Shown: positions 62,216 to 64,000 of the stretch, piece by piece | Position numbering within the stretch: the stretch's first letter is position 1 | Layout: every line of letters begins with the position of its first letter | Source: Streptomyces buecherae | GTDB taxonomy: Bacteria; Actinomycetota; Actinomycetes; Streptomycetales; Streptomycetaceae | DNA length: 64,000 bases | NCBI RefSeq assembly: GCF_014295035.1 | Contig: NZ_CP060404.1 | Coordinates: 5,182,501-5,246,500 of the forward strand | Direction: 5' to 3' | Position numbers and translations under genes: made by a program | The notes under the pieces: generated by a model | What the model saw: only the letters and a program-made list of their open reading frames with translations | Databases searched by the model: none | Told to the model about the DNA's origin: nothing

Positions 62216-63208
62216 ATGAACGAAATCACGTCGATGGGTGGGTTCTTCTCGCTGCCCACGCTGTTCGCGCTGTTGTCCGGCGTGGTCGTCGGTGGCGGCG
62301 TCGCGCTGCTGATCGTCGCCATCCGGGGGCTGCCGCCCAAGCCGGAACACGAGAAGGCCAAGGCCGGCCAGCGGGCCGCCGAACTGGCCCGGTTCGCCAG
62401 CCGGCGCGGCTCGCTCGCGATCGGTGTCGGCCTGGCCGTGCTGTTGCTGACCCGCTGGATCGTGGCGGGCCTGGCGGCCGGCGTGCTGGTCTTCGTCTGG
62501 GACCGGCTGTTCGGCGGCGCGGCCGAGGAGCGCTCCGCGATGCGCCGGGTCGAGGCGCTGGCCGCGTGGACCGAGTCGCTGCGCGACACCATCGCCGGCG
62601 CGGTCGGCCTGGAGCAGGCGATCCCGTCCTCCGCGCGGGCCGCCGCGCCGGCGCTGCGCCCGCACCTGGACGCGCTGGTGGACCGGTTGCGGGCGCGTAC
62701 GCCGTTGCCGGACGCGCTGCAACAACTCGCCGACGAGATCGACGACGCGTCGGCCGACATCATCATCGCCGCCCTCATCCTCAACTCCCGGCTGCGCGGA
62801 CCCGGCCTGCGCGAGGTGCTGGGCGCGCTGGCCAAGTCGGCGCGCGAGGAGGTCGACATGCGACAGCGGGTCATGGCGCAGCGCGCCAGCACCCGGCGCA
62901 GCGTGCAGATCGTGGTCGGCGTCTCGATCGCGTTCGTGCTCGGCTTGTCGATCTTCAACCGGGACTTCGTCGAGCCGTACGGGACGCCGGTCGGGCAGCT
63001 CGTACTGGCCTGCGTGTGCGCCCTGTTCGCGATGGGCTTCTGGTGGCTGCGCAAGCTGTCCAGCATCGACACGCCGGACCGGTTCCTGACCCGGGACGCG
63101 ACGCCGGAGCGGTACGCACCGGCGCGCGCCGGCGCCCACGCGGCGCGGCAGCCCGGCGCGGGCACCGTGCAGGCCCCCGTCTACGGCGATGAGGTGACCC
63201 CCCGATGA
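62216..63208 (+). CDS. TadB-like type II secretion F-domain membrane protein
   Basis: 330 residues. TM helices near 15-35 (FALLSGVVVGGGVALLIVA), 65-95 (GVGLAVLLLTRWIVAGLAA) and two near the C-terminus (VVGVSIAFVLGLSIF; LVLACVCALFAMGFWWL), with the cytoplasmic F-domain between (WTESLRDTIAGAVGLEQAI, LNSRLRGPGLREVLGAL). Forms the inner-membrane platform with TadC. Coupled to tadC by ATGA. Confidence 0.9.
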   Translation: MNEITSMGGFFSLPTLFALLSGVVVGGGVALLIVAIRGLPPKPEHEKAKAGQRAAELARFASRRGSLAIGVGLAVLLLTRWIVAGLAAGVLVFVWDRLFGGAAEERSAMRRVEALAAWTESLRDTIAGAVGLEQAIPSSARAAAPALRPHLDALVDRLRARTPLPDALQQLADEIDDASADIIIAALILNSRLRGPGLREVLGALAKSAREEVDMRQRVMAQRASTRRSVQIVVGVSIAFVLGLSIFNRDFVEPYGTPVGQLVLACVCALFAMGFWWLRKLSSIDTPDRFLTRDATPERYAPARAGAHAARQPGAGTVQAPVYGDEVTPR

Positions 63209-64000
63209 ACAGCGGAATCACGATGCCGGTCCTGGTCGGTGCCGTCTTCGGGCTCGGCGTCTACACCCTGGTCCGCGCCCTGATGCCCGGCCGGCGCGGG
63301 GCGGTGGCGCGGGTCGCGCAGATCGACGCGCTGCGGGCGCGCGGCTCGGCGCACGCCGGCCGGTACGAGGCCGACCGAGGCCAGGCCGGTGGCGCGGGCC
63401 AGGAGAGCCGGCTGGAGGCCGCCCGCGTCCGGATCGGCCAGCGGGTCGCCGACCTCTACCTGCAACAGGGCTGGGAACAGCGCTCGCTGAGGGCCGACCT
63501 GGCGGTCCTGGAGCGGAGCTGGGAGTCGTTCCTGGCGACCAAGGTGCTGCTGGGCGCGGCCGGGCTGGTCTTCGGCCCGTTCGTCTTCGTCATCGTCTGG
63601 ACGCTCGGCTTCGGCAGCAGCCCGATCATCCCGGTGTGGATGGCGCTGCTGTTCGGCGCGGTCTTCTTCATGCTGCCGGACCTGGAGGTACGCCGGGACG
63701 CCGCGGACAAGCGGCGCGACCTGCGCCGGGTGATCGGCGCGTACCTGGACCTGGTCGCGATGAACCTCGCCGGCGGGCGCGGCCTGCCCGAGTCGCTGAT
63801 GGCCGCGGCCGACGTCAGCGACGGCTGGGCGCTGCGGCGGATCAAGAACGCGCTCGCGGACGCCCGGATCACCGGGACCAGTCAGTGGCAGGCGCTCGGG
63901 AACCTCGGCGAGGAACTTGGCGTCGATGAACTCAAGGACCTCTCGTCGTCCCTCGCGCTCGTCGCGGACGACGGGGCGAAGGTACGTGAATCACTCGGGT
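63205..64000 (+). CDS. TadC-like type II secretion F-domain membrane protein (3' partial)
   Basis: 265 residues visible, running past the window end. An N-terminal TM helix (VLVGAVFGLGVYTLVRAL), a soluble linker, two TM helices (~118-165: VLLGAAGLVFGPFVFVIVW, VWMALLFGAVFFMLPD) and the F-domain start (YLDLVAMNLAGGRGLPESLM, LGNLGEELGVDELKDLSSSL). Partner of TadB. Prepilin and TadE-like genes are expected downstream. Confidence 0.9.
   Translation, partial: MNSGITMPVLVGAVFGLGVYTLVRALMPGRRGAVARVAQIDALRARGSAHAGRYEADRGQAGGAGQESRLEAARVRIGQRVADLYLQQGWEQRSLRADLAVLERSWESFLATKVLLGAAGLVFGPFVFVIVWTLGFGSSPIIPVWMALLFGAVFFMLPDLEVRRDAADKRRDLRRVIGAYLDLVAMNLAGGRGLPESLMAAADVSDGWALRRIKNALADARITGTSQWQALGNLGEELGVDELKDLSSSLALVADDGAKVRESLG

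Overview
The window is very GC-rich, densely coding DNA with frequent GTG and TTG starts, start/stop overlaps (ATGA, GTGA, TTGA), tandem DUF397 genes beside an XRE regulator, WXG100-type proteins, a DmdR-type iron regulator, and PadR, TetR, ArsR and MerR-style control sites. This fits a Streptomyces or a close actinomycete. From memory, the order pdxH / citrate synthase-like / PAS protein / SIS protein / dmdR resembles the S. coelicolor chromosome near SCO4387-SCO4394; I could not check this by search.

Layout. 1-7.5 kb: 3' part of a FAD-linked oxidase fused to an iron-sulfur/CCG module; a two-domain ABM protein behind a MerR-type promoter; a carbonic anhydrase plus SulP anion transporter pair; a small secreted protein. 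7.5-17.6 kb: an Atu/Liu-like catabolic operon (metal-binding TIGR03084 protein, AtuA-family protein, acyl-CoA carboxylase beta and alpha subunits, acyl-CoA dehydrogenase, enoyl-CoA hydratase) ending in its likely TetR regulator. 17.6-23.7 kb: a small NTF2-like protein, an IS5-type transposase relic, a phosphotransferase-like kinase, a secreted DUF4360 protein, and a PadR-DUF1048-ABC exporter group. 23.7-32.2 kb: an accessory region with DUF397 genes on a repeated gene-plus-terminator module, relics of a conjugative relaxase and of an ISL3 transposase, two secreted cell-wall hydrolase-like proteins that share an almost identical five-unit 51-residue repeat tail, an XRE regulator, and three overlapping genes of unknown function.

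32.2-46.5 kb: ArsR-SRPBCC-DHFR-like operon expressed from an apparently leaderless promoter; TetR, RidA and MFS genes with matching operators; citrate synthase-like gene divergent from pdxH; a membrane protein; an orphan PAS protein; an SIS protein divergent from dmdR1; an alpha/beta hydrolase; a membrane protein. 46.7-64 kb: a type VII secretion-like locus (FHA-containing EccC/EssC ATPase, a WXG100 protein, a second WXG-like protein, an SseB-like protein, a large Gly/Ala-rich possible substrate, a lipoprotein and an exported partner) running into a Tad/Flp-like secretion gene set (SAF/CpaB-like, CpaE/ParA-like, CpaF, TadB, TadC) that is cut by the window end.

The items I find most interesting are the twin hydrolases with predicted five-bladed propeller tails, the T7SS-plus-Tad locus with a candidate substrate, the dispersed 14-15 bp CGTACGGAAC repeat arrays, and the relaxase relic that ends where a duplicated DUF397 module begins. 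Several conserved enzymes also carry in-frame low-complexity inserts (RD-rich, Pro-rich or Ala/Ser/Glu-rich), which looks like a trait of this genome. No tRNA, rRNA or CRISPR was seen.
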